In this document: one piece after another, positions 19,232 to 28,226 of the stretch | How positions within the stretch are numbered: the first letter of the stretch is position 1 | Layout of the letters: each line of letters starts with the position of its first letter | The notes under the pieces: generated by a model | What the model saw: only the letters and a program-made list of their open reading frames with translations | What the model was told of the DNA's origin: nothing | Database searches by the model: none | Position numbers and translations under genes: made by a program | Assembly (NCBI RefSeq): GCF_026157065.1 | Contig: NZ_JANLGQ010000002.1 | Coordinates: 558,001-622,000, forward strand | DNA from: Enterococcus sp. HY326 | GTDB taxonomy: Bacteria > Bacillota > Bacilli > Lactobacillales > Enterococcaceae | Reading direction: 5' to 3' | Length of the DNA: 64,000 nucleotides

Positions 19232-19298
19232 AAAGTCTACTCCCTTCAAATGTTTATGCTAATATAGTATAGCACAATAAAAAGGTGGTGTTTTAAAA

Positions 19299-19742
19299 AT
19301 GGAGATTTTATGGGGCCACAAGGCTTGGCTGAAAGCCAGCGCATTTTACCTGCGCTATCAGATTTTTGTTTTAGAACAAGGAATCAAACCGACCGATGAA
19401 TTTGATGCATTAGATGACAACGACAGAATTTACGGCGTAGCTTTTATCGCTGGCCAGCCGGTCGCCACGATTCGCTGGCAACTGGATTCACCAAGCCAGC
19501 TGCACCCAGATAGGTTTTGTGTTACCAAAGAATATCGCCATCAAGGTATCGGCAAAACGCTCTTCACCGAACTAGAAAAGCGTGGCATCGCTGCTGGCTG
19601 CAAAACTTCGCTTTTATCTGCAGAAATGGCTGCTGCAAATTTTTACCAAAAATTAGGCTACAAGATTGTCTCTAAACCCTTTTACGAGGATGGAATTTTA
19701 TGTGTCTCCATGAAAAAAGACTTGCTTGAAACGAATAAGTAG
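19299..19742 (+). CDS. GNAT-family N-acetyltransferase (ElaA-like)
   Basis: A 147-residue acetyl-CoA-dependent acetyltransferase. Motif A reads V-T-K-E-Y-R-H-Q-G-I-G-K-T-L-F-T-E-L-E, with the Q-G-I-G-K pyrophosphate loop, and motif B has A-A-N-F-Y-Q-K-L-G-Y-K. The N-terminal V-L-E-Q-G-I and D-A-L-D-D-N-D resemble the ElaA subgroup. The substrate is unknown. The ATG follows AAAAGGTGG. It is divergent from the 18179-19231 gene with only about 65 bp between them, where both promoters must fit. Confidence 0.85.
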   Translation: MEILWGHKAWLKASAFYLRYQIFVLEQGIKPTDEFDALDDNDRIYGVAFIAGQPVATIRWQLDSPSQLHPDRFCVTKEYRHQGIGKTLFTELEKRGIAAGCKTSLLSAEMAAANFYQKLGYKIVSKPFYEDGILCVSMKKDLLETNK

Positions 19743-19790
19743 CGGCAAATTTTTAACATTGTTCTTATCAATTAAAAAATACAAATCAAA

Positions 19791-19827
19791 AGCACTTCAT
19801 CCTGTCTGAAAAACCGGATGAAGTGCT
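19791..19827. terminator. Bidirectional terminator
   Basis: A 12-bp stem (19791-19802 with 19816-19827) flanked by A and T runs, between the convergent acetyltransferase and helicase genes. Confidence 0.87.
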
Positions 19828-19850
19828 TTTATTTTCTAAATTAACAGCAA

Positions 19851-21200
19851 TTAGCTGTTGGAATTTTTTTTGTTCTTGCGGGTGGTCCGACCTTCTTGAC
19901 GGCGGGCCACCTTGCGTTTTTGCTTATTGCTTTCAGAAATAGCCCTGTTAATTTTGCGTTTGTAGCCGGGTTTGATTTTTTTCTTTTTCTTTTTCACCAA
20001 ACCAATTAAAGTCGGATCTAAAACATCCCGGGATTTTTCCCGTTTGTCCCGGCGATTACGGTCATAGGTCTCAACAATTTCCCCATTTTTAATTTCCCGG
20101 GGCTCAAATTTAACGCCGATTTTTTCTAGCACAATCACCGCTTGTTCTTCACTTGGGTCATATAAAGTGATGGCAATTCCCGGCAGACCATTACGACCAG
20201 TCCGGCCCACTCGGTGGATGAAGAATTCTAAATCATCCGGAATTTCGGCATTGATGACATGGGAGACACCTTCAATATCAATACCACGAGCAGCTAAATC
20301 TGTTGCCACAACATATTGATATTCTAAATTTTGTACTTGGCGCATCACCCGCTTGCGTTCCCGCGGAGTGATATCCCCATGAATTTTGGCAACCTTTAGA
20401 CCTTTGCCCTTCAAAAATTCAGTCAGCTCATCCACCCGCTGTTTAGTATTGGCAAAGACAATCGCCAAATACGGATGACCAATCGTCAGCAATTGATGAA
20501 TCAATTGATTGCGATTTTTTCCTTTAGTGGAAATCAGCCAATTATCAATCGTTTCGGAAATAATTGCCTTGGGACGAATTTCTTCAATCAAAGGGTTTTC
20601 CATATATTTGCGGAGGAAAGGTCGCAATTTTTCTGGAATTGTCGCTGAAAAAACCAGCATTTGGATTTTTTCCGGCAATCGAGCGGCAATCTGATCGACT
20701 TCCGTTAAAAAGCCCATATCTAATGTCATATCAGCTTCATCGACAACAAAAGCAAAAGCTGTGTGAATTTTTAAAGCCTGCTCGTTCATCATGTCCAAAA
20801 TGCGGCCTGGTGTGCCCACGACCACATGGGGCTGTTGAAATTTCAAACGGTCTAATTGCCGCTGTTTATCCGTACCGCCGACAAAATTTGTCACACGAAT
20901 CTCCGGATTGGAAAATTTAGCAATCTGCAGAGCGGCTTGATAAATCTGACCGGCCAACTCGCGGCTGGGAGCCGTAATTACAACCTGCACTTCATCACGG
21001 ACAGTATCAATTTTATCCATTAAAGGTAATAAAAACGTATGGGTTTTTCCGGAACCGGTTTGTGATTGTCCCACCACGCTCCGACCTTTTTGAATGACTG
21101 GAATTAATTTTTCCTGCACTTCTGTCGGTTGTTGGAAACCTTTGTCTGCCAATGCCGTATAAATAAAATCTTGAAACGTAAATTCTTTAAAATCTGTCAA
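19851..21200 (-). CDS. cshB: DEAD-box RNA helicase, CshB type
   Basis: ATP-dependent RNA helicase thought to act in cold adaptation, RNA turnover and ribosome assembly. The 449 residues show the Q motif region Q-Q-P-T-E-V-Q, motif I G-Q-S-Q-T-G-S-G-K-T, motif II V-D-E-A-D (VDEAD rather than strict DEAD), motif III S-A-T and motif VI H-R-V-G-R-T-G-R. The C-terminus is strongly basic (K-K-K-K-K-I-K-P), typical of RNA-binding tails. The start is TTG with GAGG upstream. It is the first gene after a VanZ-RDD gene in the same direction, probably with its own transcript. Confidence 0.88.
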   Translation of the reverse strand: MTDFKEFTFQDFIYTALADKGFQQPTEVQEKLIPVIQKGRSVVGQSQTGSGKTHTFLLPLMDKIDTVRDEVQVVITAPSRELAGQIYQAALQIAKFSNPEIRVTNFVGGTDKQRQLDRLKFQQPHVVVGTPGRILDMMNEQALKIHTAFAFVVDEADMTLDMGFLTEVDQIAARLPEKIQMLVFSATIPEKLRPFLRKYMENPLIEEIRPKAIISETIDNWLISTKGKNRNQLIHQLLTIGHPYLAIVFANTKQRVDELTEFLKGKGLKVAKIHGDITPRERKRVMRQVQNLEYQYVVATDLAARGIDIEGVSHVINAEIPDDLEFFIHRVGRTGRNGLPGIAITLYDPSEEQAVIVLEKIGVKFEPREIKNGEIVETYDRNRRDKREKSRDVLDPTLIGLVKKKKKKIKPGYKRKINRAISESNKQKRKVARRQEGRTTRKNKKNSNS

Positions 21201-21267
21201 GGTGACACCTCTTTTCTTAAATCATCTTGTGGATTATAACACAGTTTCGCCGCTACTCGTAAAAAAA

Positions 21268-22449
21268 TTATCCCTTCAAATGATCCTCAACCACTTCTTC
21301 GGCTAATTTTTGGTTGTACACTCGGCTGATAACATGCGTATGGCTGGCTTTTTCATAAAACAAGACCCGCTTGCGTAAAATAAAAGCTAAAAGGATATTC
21401 ACGACATATAAAAGGCTTAAGATGGCTGTGAAAATAAATACCAAGAGAGCTACCACCTGCACATTATGGTTGCTATCATTCAGATAAGGGACTAATAATC
21501 CGCTGATGCGACCTAAATAGTTAAACACCAAATACAATAAGCTATACCTAACAAATAAAGCCCATAGAGAAACCCGAACACGCCCTTCTTGGACAATTTG
21601 TATTTTAACTAGCCGCTTACCTGGCGTCGCCCCCTTCATCAGATAATTTAACAATACCCAGTACAATAAAATCTGGACAGTATAACCAATAAAGGTCGAA
21701 TCGCTGATACGCCAGTTTTGATTGATTAATAATAAAATCATCGCCACCAAAAAATAAACAACAGAAATAATTAGCCAATCAATCACCAAGGCGACTAGCC
21801 GACGAATTAAAGTAACCTGCTGCCCCTTAACATAGGCAGATTCGTCCATCTGGCGACGGGTGGGTAGCATAAAGGTAAAAAGCGGTGCAAAAAAATAACC
21901 CAAAGTGCCACCCAGCGTATTATGAAACAAATCATTGACATCAAATAAACGATACGGCCTAGGATAAATAAAGTACAGCCCAGATAATTGCGTCAACTCA
22001 AAAAACAATGACAAGCAAAAGCTGAATAAAATTGTCTTCTTCAGACTAAATTTAAAATAATATCTTAGAAAAATTCCCAAAGGAAAAAGAAGTAAAATAT
22101 TAAACACCGGTTCTAAAAAGACCTCTTGCCGTAAAGCCGGCAGATAAGTACTCGGCTCGCTAATTCTAAAAACCGTCTGGGAAAGAAAATCGGTTAACGA
22201 TTTTCCGAAAACCAAATTGTATCTTGGTCCGGTCATCTCAGCCACCGCTTCTCTGGCGGGAAGCGGTAAAATCACCAGAAAATAAGCACATAGCAAATAA
22301 AAGACAAAGGCATAAAGAATTAAGCCCCGGCCTATGGTAAAACGGCCATAGCGGCGATATTGCCCTACAAAAAAAGGCAGTGAGACTAATAAAGCAATAA
22401 AAGGAAACCAAAGAATGGCATTTAAAATTGGCGTCGTATAAGCGTTCAT
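21268..22449 (-). CDS. VanZ-like and RDD-domain fusion membrane protein
   Basis: A 393-residue membrane protein. The N-terminal half (about 1-200) matches VanZ-like proteins, with Y-N-L-V-F, the loop N-I-L-L-L-F-P-L-G and the D-V-N-D-L-F-H-N-T-L-G-G signature. The C-terminal half (about 205-340) is an RDD domain with R-R-L-V-A-L-V-I-D-W and the G-A-T-P-G-K-R-L-V-K-I motif. VanZ itself gives low-level teicoplanin resistance; most homologues are uncharacterised. The ATG at 22449 has GGAGGAG upstream; the longer frame begins with TTG inside it. The fusion suggests an envelope role. Confidence 0.8.
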   Translation of the reverse strand: MNAYTTPILNAILWFPFIALLVSLPFFVGQYRRYGRFTIGRGLILYAFVFYLLCAYFLVILPLPAREAVAEMTGPRYNLVFGKSLTDFLSQTVFRISEPSTYLPALRQEVFLEPVFNILLLFPLGIFLRYYFKFSLKKTILFSFCLSLFFELTQLSGLYFIYPRPYRLFDVNDLFHNTLGGTLGYFFAPLFTFMLPTRRQMDESAYVKGQQVTLIRRLVALVIDWLIISVVYFLVAMILLLINQNWRISDSTFIGYTVQILLYWVLLNYLMKGATPGKRLVKIQIVQEGRVRVSLWALFVRYSLLYLVFNYLGRISGLLVPYLNDSNHNVQVVALLVFIFTAILSLLYVVNILLAFILRKRVLFYEKASHTHVISRVYNQKLAEEVVEDHLKG

Positions 22450-22509
22450 TGACTGCTCCTCCAACTAAATTTTTTTAAACTATAAACAAGTGCATCGGCT
22501 CATTTTCCA

Positions 22510-22944
22510 TCAAAACATTTTGGAAAAATTTGCCTGCTGTTTTCTTAAAGTATAACCGATTTTTTGATAAAAGCGGTGGGCTTCAACTCGTTCAGCACCA
22601 GAATTAAGCCGAACACCGGCAAAACCGGCCGCTTGTCCCCATTCTTCAGCAAAACTGACGAGCTGACGACCAACACCTTGCCCTTGCGCCTCTTTCGCAA
22701 CGGCTAGACCTAGAATATTTAGCAATGGCGCAAAATAAACAGTCTGATATTCTTCAAATTGAATAAAGCCCACCACATTATTTTCATCAGCTGCCACAAA
22801 TAAATGATTATCTGAAAGTTGACTGACAGTTTCTAGACGTTCTGCTAAAAATTCTTGGGTTATCTGATAGCCTAAATCTTCTGAGATAATTTGTGCCAAC
22901 ATCTGATAGTCCGCAACCTGTACCTCTCTAATTACAATTGCCAT
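22510..22944 (-). CDS. GNAT-family N-acetyltransferase
   Basis: A 144-residue acetyltransferase. Motif A is L-A-V-A-K-E-A-Q-G-Q-G-V-G-R-Q-L-V, with a clear Q-G-V-G-R acetyl-CoA loop. Motif B has L-N-S-G-A-E-R-V-E-A-H-R-F-Y-Q-K-I-G-Y-T. It starts M-A-I-V-I-R-E after AGGAGG. The substrate cannot be read from sequence. It lies about 60 bp upstream of the VanZ-RDD gene in the same direction and may share its transcript. Confidence 0.85.
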   Translation of the reverse strand: MAIVIREVQVADYQMLAQIISEDLGYQITQEFLAERLETVSQLSDNHLFVAADENNVVGFIQFEEYQTVYFAPLLNILGLAVAKEAQGQGVGRQLVSFAEEWGQAAGFAGVRLNSGAERVEAHRFYQKIGYTLRKQQANFSKMF

Positions 22945-23010
22945 TGTATTTTCCTCCTACAAAAAAACTGTAACATAATCCCACTGATAAACTTAACCAA
23001 AGTTAATCTT

Positions 23011-23035
23011 CCCTCTGCTAAAATCTTACAGAGGG
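23011..23035. repeat. Short inverted repeat
   Basis: A perfect 7-bp CCCTCTG/CAGAGGG pair with an 11-nt loop in the 165-bp gap after the acetyltransferase start. There is no good U run on either strand, so it could be a weak terminator, an operator or chance. Confidence 0.4.
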
Positions 23036-23108
23036 TACAAAATTAATTTTTGGATAAGTCATCTTAAAGGTCTTAGGTCACAGCTTAGTTCATGTTATCA
23101 AAATTTCA

Positions 23109-23465
23109 TTATTTTCCAAATTCAAAAATTCGCGATTTAATTTGATGCTTCTCCTTGTCTACTTGACTGAGTGTTTTCAAATCTAAAAAAACTAAATTTT
23201 CATCGACAATAATGTAATGATTGCGATTTAAGGCTTCTTCAATCAAGGACAACACATCTTCTTCGCTACCGGTTTTGTCGACAATATTACTAATCGCCTC
23301 AATGACTTGATCATCTTGCAAAAGATAATACTCACTTAAATATTTATAAACAGCGACATGGTATTTTTTTTCCTGCAAATCACTGTCCACTAAAAAACAG
23401 CATTCAGATACATAGGTCAGTTGGCGGATTAATTCCTTGAGCTTGACTACTTGTTGGAAAAACAT
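23109..23465 (-). CDS. Uncharacterised 118-residue protein
   Basis: A soluble, mostly helical protein that I do not recognise. It contains L-T-Y-V-S-E-C-C-F-L-V-D-S-D-L and Y-I-I-V-D-E-N-L-V-F-L-D-L, and is acidic overall. There is no signal peptide. The ATG at 23465 has AAAGGGGG 8 nt upstream; the longer frame begins with TTG just before it. It follows the DUF924 gene by about 40 bp in the same direction, so the two may form an operon. No function can be inferred. Confidence 0.6.
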   Translation of the reverse strand: MFFQQVVKLKELIRQLTYVSECCFLVDSDLQEKKYHVAVYKYLSEYYLLQDDQVIEAISNIVDKTGSEEDVLSLIEEALNRNHYIIVDENLVFLDLKTLSQVDKEKHQIKSRIFEFGK

Positions 23466-23504
23466 CTTAAAGCCCCCTTTCAACTTTTCTGATGAATCCA
23501 GATT

Positions 23505-24047
23505 CTAAAAAGAACTATTTGGTTCTTGGAGAAAAGCAATCTCGGCCGGGGTGGAAATCCGTCCTAAAATCTGATTGCGATGGGGGTAACGACCGAATTT
23601 TTCAATAATTGCCCAGTGTTTCTCTTCAAATTCAAGATTGTTTTCCATGCCCGGTTCAGTGAACAACTCTCTGGCAATTTTATGCATCATCGGTGACTCA
23701 GAATGCATAAAGGGCATGTAAAGAAAACTTCTTTGCGGCGTAGTCAATTGATTCAATTGTGGATCTTTTAGTGCTTCCTGAGCTAAAATTAACGCCTGTC
23801 CATCATAAGCAAAACTTTCTGGCAGTCCCCGATAAATATTCCGAGAAAATTGATCCAAGACGATAATTTCTGCTAAACGGCCAGCAATTGTTGTTCGCCA
23901 TTCATAGGTTTCACCGTGAGCGACTGCTAGTAACGTAGCGCTAAAACGCTCTTTAATCGTGTCATCAAGTGTCTCATCTTTTTTAAACCATTGCTCTGGT
24001 GTGAGTTCTTCAAACCAAAACTGGAGCACCTCTTTTTCCGTTCCCAA
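23505..24047 (-). CDS. DUF924 family protein
   Basis: A 180-residue soluble protein of the widespread DUF924 family, which has a TPR-like helical fold and no proven activity. Family hallmarks are present: E-V-L-Q-F-W-F near the start, I-V-L-D-Q-F-S-R-N-I-Y-R-G, F-L-Y-M-P-F-M-H-S-E and F-G-R-Y-P-H-R-N. It starts with TTG (M-G-T-E-K-E), 6 nt after GAGGG. An AT-rich palindrome (24089-24103) lies just upstream and might be an operator. Confidence 0.85.
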   Translation of the reverse strand: MGTEKEVLQFWFEELTPEQWFKKDETLDDTIKERFSATLLAVAHGETYEWRTTIAGRLAEIIVLDQFSRNIYRGLPESFAYDGQALILAQEALKDPQLNQLTTPQRSFLYMPFMHSESPMMHKIARELFTEPGMENNLEFEEKHWAIIEKFGRYPHRNQILGRISTPAEIAFLQEPNSSF

Positions 24048-24088
24048 AAACGTCCCTCTTTCCCCATTACCTAAATAAGTTAAATCAG

Positions 24089-24103
24089 CTATATCTGATA
24101 TAG
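24089..24103. promoter_or_regulatory. AT-rich palindrome, candidate operator
   Basis: CTATATC-T-GATATAG, a perfect 7-bp inverted repeat about 45 bp upstream of the DUF924 start. A half-site-like CTATATC also occurs near 24225-24232. No regulator family can be named. Confidence 0.4.
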
Positions 24104-24168
24104 TTCAACGATTAATTCGTCCTTCTATCGTTAGTGTCTATCAAAAATGAAAAAAAGGCAAGAAATAA

Positions 24169-24204
24169 CACTTTAAAAGGTTTTCAAAAAAACCTTTTAA
24201 AGTG
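24169..24204. terminator. Long inverted repeat, probable terminator of the HD gene
   Basis: A 16-bp perfect stem (24169-24184 with 24189-24204) lies 32 bp past the HD-domain gene's stop. The U tract on the minus strand is weak (TTATTTCTT). Confidence 0.6.
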
Positions 24205-24236
24205 GCAATTATTGATAAATATTTACTATATCAAGA

Positions 24237-24887
24237 CTATTTTTCACTTTTGGGCCATTCATAAAAAAACTCTTTTAAAAAGTTTTCCATAAATTCGGTC
24301 CGTCTCTGCCCTTCGATTTTAGCAGCTTCAGTATTCATCGTTGCTGCCAATAATAGCAATTTTTCGTAAAAATGATTGATGACCGTTGAGCCTTTCCGAT
24401 AGTCAGACTTGCTTTGGTAATCGATTGACTGAATCTCCGGATCATAAATCGGATGCCCCTTTTTCCCACCGAAATAAGCGGTTCGCAAAATTCCGACAGC
24501 GCCTAATGCATCTAAACGATCAGCATCCTGCACAAGTTGCCCTTCTAGGCTCAAACGAATTTCCTTTTTATCTAAAGATTTTGAAAAGGACATATTATGT
24601 AAAATGTCCAAAATTGCGGTAACTTGTGACTCAGATAATTGTAAAGAAATTAAAAAGTTGTGCAATTCTAAATAAGCAGCTTGCTCATCAGCGACCACTT
24701 TATCATCAACTGTATCATGTAGATAAGCAGCTGCCTTGGTGACAAAAGCATCTGCCTGTGTCTCAGTTTCTAACAATCGCTCAACGTTGGCTACCACTCG
24801 TAAAATATGGTCAAAGCCATGACCGGAAAAATCTTGAGCCATTTTTTCCTTTGCGTAATCATAAATGGCACGCATCTTATTTTCCAT
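24237..24887 (-). CDS. HD-domain phosphohydrolase (YedJ-like)
   Basis: A 216-residue metal-dependent phosphohydrolase. Metal ligands are visible in G-H-G-F-D-H-I-L-R-V, A-A-Y-L-H-D-T-V-D-D (the HD pair) and V-Q-D-A-D-R-L-D-A-L-G. The G-G-K-K-G-H-P-I-Y-D-P stretch is typical of the YedJ subgroup. The natural substrate is unknown, possibly a nucleotide. The ATG at 24887 has GGAGG 6 nt upstream. It sits between two terminators and is probably monocistronic. Confidence 0.85.
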   Translation of the reverse strand: MENKMRAIYDYAKEKMAQDFSGHGFDHILRVVANVERLLETETQADAFVTKAAAYLHDTVDDKVVADEQAAYLELHNFLISLQLSESQVTAILDILHNMSFSKSLDKKEIRLSLEGQLVQDADRLDALGAVGILRTAYFGGKKGHPIYDPEIQSIDYQSKSDYRKGSTVINHFYEKLLLLAATMNTEAAKIEGQRRTEFMENFLKEFFYEWPKSEK

Positions 24888-24907
24888 AATTTCCTCCGAC
24901 AAAAAAA

Positions 24908-24968
24908 TGCAGCAAAGTGACTTCAACAGCTGAAATATTTTTAAAGCCGTTGAACCTATTTTGCTGCA
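24908..24968 (-). terminator. Terminator of the M32 carboxypeptidase gene
   Basis: A long imperfect stem of about 24 bp (24908-24931 with 24945-24968) is followed by TTTTTTT on the minus strand (24901-24907). Confidence 0.87.
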
Positions 24969-24977
24969 GTTTGTTTT

Positions 24978-26474
24978 TTAGTCTGTCACATTATAAACAG
25001 GGTAATACATTGCTTTTAAATAATCTAACAAGTACTGTGGATTCAAGCTCTCACCAGTCGCATCTTTAATCAATTGATTTGGTTTGCGGCTAGCGCCATA
25101 TTGATGAATATTTGCAGTCAACCATTTGCGGATTGGCGAATAATCTTCTGATTTTAAAATCTCATCAAAGGGTAGCTCCAGAATCATTTTATGATGCAAT
25201 TGGGCAGCATACATGTAGCCTAAAGCGTAAGATGGGAAATAGCCAAAGCTGCCCCCCGCCCAATGGACATCCTGCAAGACGCCTTCTAAATCATCCTTTG
25301 GTGCTACACCTAAGTATTCCTGATATTTTTGATTCCAGACAGCCGGAATATCCGCAACGGCTAAATCTTCATTGAAAATCATTTTTTCAATCTCATAGCG
25401 GATAATAATATGAATTGGATAGGTCAAACTATCCGATTCAATTCGAATCAGGCTGGCTTTGGTTTCCTTTAAGCCTTTATAGAAAGTCTCAAAGTCAATA
25501 TCTTTAAAAGTATCACCGGTGATTTCGATAAACAAAGGAAATTGTTTTTCCCAGAAATTGCGATTGCCGCCGATAATTAATTCATTGAAAAGGGATTGGG
25601 ACTCATGAATGCCCATCGAGGTGCCCGCATACAAAGGGGTATAAGCGTATTTTTTATCAATATTTTGTTCGTACATGCCATGACCTGCTTCATGAATCAC
25701 GCCAAAGGTCGCCATCGTAAAATCATTTTCATGCCAACGGGTGGTGATTCTTGCATCATCAGGATTAATTCCGGTCATAAAAGGATGTACCGTGTCATCT
25801 AAACGCCCGCGAGAAAAATCAAGGCCCAACTGAGTGATCACTTTTCTAACAAATTCCTCCTGCTCTTCACGGGAAACAAAACGATTTAGAAAGTCAGTTC
25901 TTGGCGCTGTGCCTGTCGCTAATTTTTCTCTAATTTCCGTAATCCCTGTCAACACTTGGTCAAAAACTTGATCCAAAATTTCAGTCGTCATCTCTGGTTC
26001 ATACTGATTCAACAAAACATCATAAGGCGTTTTTTCATCCTTTTGCCAATAAGGAATAAATTCCTTCGTAAAGCGAATGTTTTCTGCTAAAGCTGTTTCA
26101 AAATCGGCAAAACTTTTGCTGCTGCGGGCCTGTTGCCAAGCACTGTCCGCCATTGAAATGGCTTTGCTATACGCCTGCATCTGCTCAACTGGAATCGCAT
26201 GGTTCAAGTCAAATTCCTCTTTGACTTTTTGATAAGCTGCCTGACCGACTTCACTCAGCTCTGTTGGGTGTTCAGCAAAATAAGTTAAATACTCCTGCAT
26301 TTTTGGGCCAATTTCTTTTTCAAATTTCAATTTAGTCAAATAGCCAACCGTTTCCCCGCGATATTCACTGGCTTTTTGGGGCATGCCCGTTTGCATATCC
26401 CATTCTAAAATAGCTAAAGCCTGCTGAAGAACATTAATTTCTTTTAATTCATTTAAAAAATCTGCTTCTAACAT
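24978..26474 (-). CDS. M32 family metallocarboxypeptidase
   Basis: A zinc carboxypeptidase (Taq carboxypeptidase family) that trims C-terminal residues in the cytoplasm. The 498-residue length is normal. The zinc-binding motif is in G-V-I-H-E-A-G-H-G-M-Y-E-Q-N, with H-E-S-Q-S-L-F-N-E providing the third ligand. The N-terminal region is long and helical as in the family. The start M-L-E-A-D-F is 13 bp after the upstream methyltransferase gene ends, so the two may be co-transcribed. A terminator follows. Confidence 0.93.
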   Translation of the reverse strand: MLEADFLNELKEINVLQQALAILEWDMQTGMPQKASEYRGETVGYLTKLKFEKEIGPKMQEYLTYFAEHPTELSEVGQAAYQKVKEEFDLNHAIPVEQMQAYSKAISMADSAWQQARSSKSFADFETALAENIRFTKEFIPYWQKDEKTPYDVLLNQYEPEMTTEILDQVFDQVLTGITEIREKLATGTAPRTDFLNRFVSREEQEEFVRKVITQLGLDFSRGRLDDTVHPFMTGINPDDARITTRWHENDFTMATFGVIHEAGHGMYEQNIDKKYAYTPLYAGTSMGIHESQSLFNELIIGGNRNFWEKQFPLFIEITGDTFKDIDFETFYKGLKETKASLIRIESDSLTYPIHIIIRYEIEKMIFNEDLAVADIPAVWNQKYQEYLGVAPKDDLEGVLQDVHWAGGSFGYFPSYALGYMYAAQLHHKMILELPFDEILKSEDYSPIRKWLTANIHQYGASRKPNQLIKDATGESLNPQYLLDYLKAMYYPVYNVTD

Positions 26475-26486
26475 TTCAACACATCC

Positions 26487-27644
26487 TTAATCTACTTTTT
26501 TGACCCGTGGTGGCCGTTCACCCCAATATTGGAATAAATCTGTCCGCAAAGCTCCATTGTATAATTTGCGTTTTTTAGTTGCTTTAGCGCCATAATATTC
26601 TTCAAAGGACAAATCACTGGTTAAAATATATTTGCTCCAGGTTTTCAACGGATGAAAGACAGTGCCCATTTCTTTGTAAAGACGGCGGACACTTTCCTCT
26701 TCACCTAAACGTTCACCATATGGCGGATTGGCTACTAGCACACCATATTCTTTTTCCGTTTTGAAATCTTTGACCGCTTGTTGTTTAAAAGTGATGGAAT
26801 CCCCCAAGCCAATTTCATCTGCATTGGCTTTAGCGATTTCAATTAATTGCCCATTGATATCAGAGCCCGTGATATCTAATTGCACGTCATAATTCGCCGC
26901 TTCATCCGCTTCTTTTCTGACTGCTTCAAACACGTCTGGTGTAAACCAAGGCCAAGCTTCACAAGCAAATTCTCGATTGAAGCCTGGAGCGATATTGTGC
27001 CCGATTAAAGCTGCTTCAATACACAGTGTGCCAGAACCACAAACTGGATCATAAAACGGGCGATCTTTGCGCCAATTGGTCAGCATCACTAAAGCTGCCG
27101 CCATATTTTCTTTTAAAGGAGCGCCGCCTTTTTCTAAACGATAGCCTCGTTTAAACAAGCTTGGCCCAGTAGTATCCAAGGTTACCATCACATGGTCTTT
27201 TAATAGAGCAACTTCTAATTTGTATAAAGCCCCTGTCTCAGCAAAGGGCACACTGGCAGGACGGTGATAAATTTGCCGCAATCTTTCAACAATTGCTTTT
27301 TTGGTGATGGCCTGACAATCAGGTACGCTATACAATTTCGATTTAATTGATTTACCGGCTACTGGAAAATTAGCGTCCAGCGGTAAAAAATCTTCCCACG
27401 GCAAAGCTTTGACTTTTTCAAATAATTCATCAAAGGTAAAGGCATCAAATTCCCCCACCACAATTTTAATCCGGTCCGCTGTTCGCAGCCACAAATTGGT
27501 TTTCGCAATGGTAGTTAAATCCCCTTGAAAACGAGCGCGACCATTCTCAACTTGGCATTCAATCCCTAAATCCCGCAGCTCTTTGCCGACAAGAGCTTCT
27601 AAGCCGCTGGCAGCTGTCGCCACTAAATTAAATTTTTGTTCCAT
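26487..27644 (-). CDS. THUMP-domain rRNA (guanine-N2)-methyltransferase (RlmL/YpsC type)
   Basis: A 385-residue SAM-dependent methyltransferase. It has an N-terminal ferredoxin-like and THUMP RNA-binding part (about 1-160) and a Rossmann domain with P-V-C-G-S-G-T-L-C-I-E-A-A as the SAM loop and N-P-P-Y-G-E-R-L as the N-methyltransferase catalytic motif. By homology it modifies 23S rRNA. Two adjacent ATGs exist; I chose the second (27644), 6 nt from AGGAG. The order ypsC-rnpB-gpsB matches Bacillus. Confidence 0.9.
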   Translation of the reverse strand: MEQKFNLVATAASGLEALVGKELRDLGIECQVENGRARFQGDLTTIAKTNLWLRTADRIKIVVGEFDAFTFDELFEKVKALPWEDFLPLDANFPVAGKSIKSKLYSVPDCQAITKKAIVERLRQIYHRPASVPFAETGALYKLEVALLKDHVMVTLDTTGPSLFKRGYRLEKGGAPLKENMAAALVMLTNWRKDRPFYDPVCGSGTLCIEAALIGHNIAPGFNREFACEAWPWFTPDVFEAVRKEADEAANYDVQLDITGSDINGQLIEIAKANADEIGLGDSITFKQQAVKDFKTEKEYGVLVANPPYGERLGEEESVRRLYKEMGTVFHPLKTWSKYILTSDLSFEEYYGAKATKKRKLYNGALRTDLFQYWGERPPRVKKVD

Positions 27645-27805
27645 CATATGCTCCTTTAATTAATAAAAATTTCTCTAAACTACTTAAGCTATTCCAATCA
27701 TAATGAAAAGCATTCATATACTATCGCTGTAAGTTGATTACTACTTAGTTTTATCAAAAGAACTGCCTAAAAGCAATCTTTTCCACGCATCCGTAATTTT
27801 TTCAA

Positions 27806-27834
27806 AACAAAAACCTCCAACAAGCGTTGGAGGT
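27806..27834 (-). terminator. Terminator of rnpB
   Basis: A perfect 9-bp stem (27813-27821 with 27826-27834), then TTTTTGTTTT on the minus strand. The stretch 27645-27805 beyond it holds only the AT-rich promoter region of the methyltransferase gene; I see no gene there. Confidence 0.9.
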
Positions 27835-27841
27835 CCCCTGA

Positions 27842-28221
27842 GCTATGATTTTCTATAAGCCATGTTTTGTCCTGTCCATTTCCAGGGAGAAATAAACAGG
27901 GGTCATCATCTATCTCCAGTTAAACTGGCTCCTTCATTCGTTCATTTCCTACTAAAAAGAGTGCCCCTACCGTTATTTGGGTTGCTCGCTCGAGGGGTTT
28001 ACCGCGTTCCACCGTCAGGATTTCTCCAGACGCTTCGTCACTGTGGCACTTTCAAGAATACTTCAGCATAGCCGAAGCCTTAGCTGTTTTTTCTGCCGTT
28101 ACCAAAATTGGTACCTTAGCTTATGGTTTCGCTAAGCACGAACACTACAGACATCGCAGTCTGTGCGAGCATGGACTTTCCTCAGCTAAAAAATTAGCCG
28201 CGATCACCCGAAAATCATAAA
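27842..28221 (-). ncRNA. rnpB: RNase P RNA, Bacillus (type B)
   Basis: The catalytic RNA that matures the 5' ends of tRNAs. The minus strand shows the conserved CR-I region GAGGAAAGTCCATGCTCGCAC (split across 28160-28185), then the type-B signature GTAGTGTTCGTGC. The 5' and 3' ends pair as P1 (28210-28219 with 27844-27853, ten perfect base pairs), which sets the ends to within a few bases. It starts about 6 bp after the gpsB stop, so its promoter lies inside the end of gpsB or transcription reads through. A strong terminator follows. Confidence 0.96.
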
Positions 28222-28226
28222 ATTTC

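Noticed and set aside
19750-19770. LexA-like AACATTGTTC after the ElaA-like gene
   Set aside because: The spacing between half-sites is 3, not 4, and it lies 3' of a gene beside a terminator.
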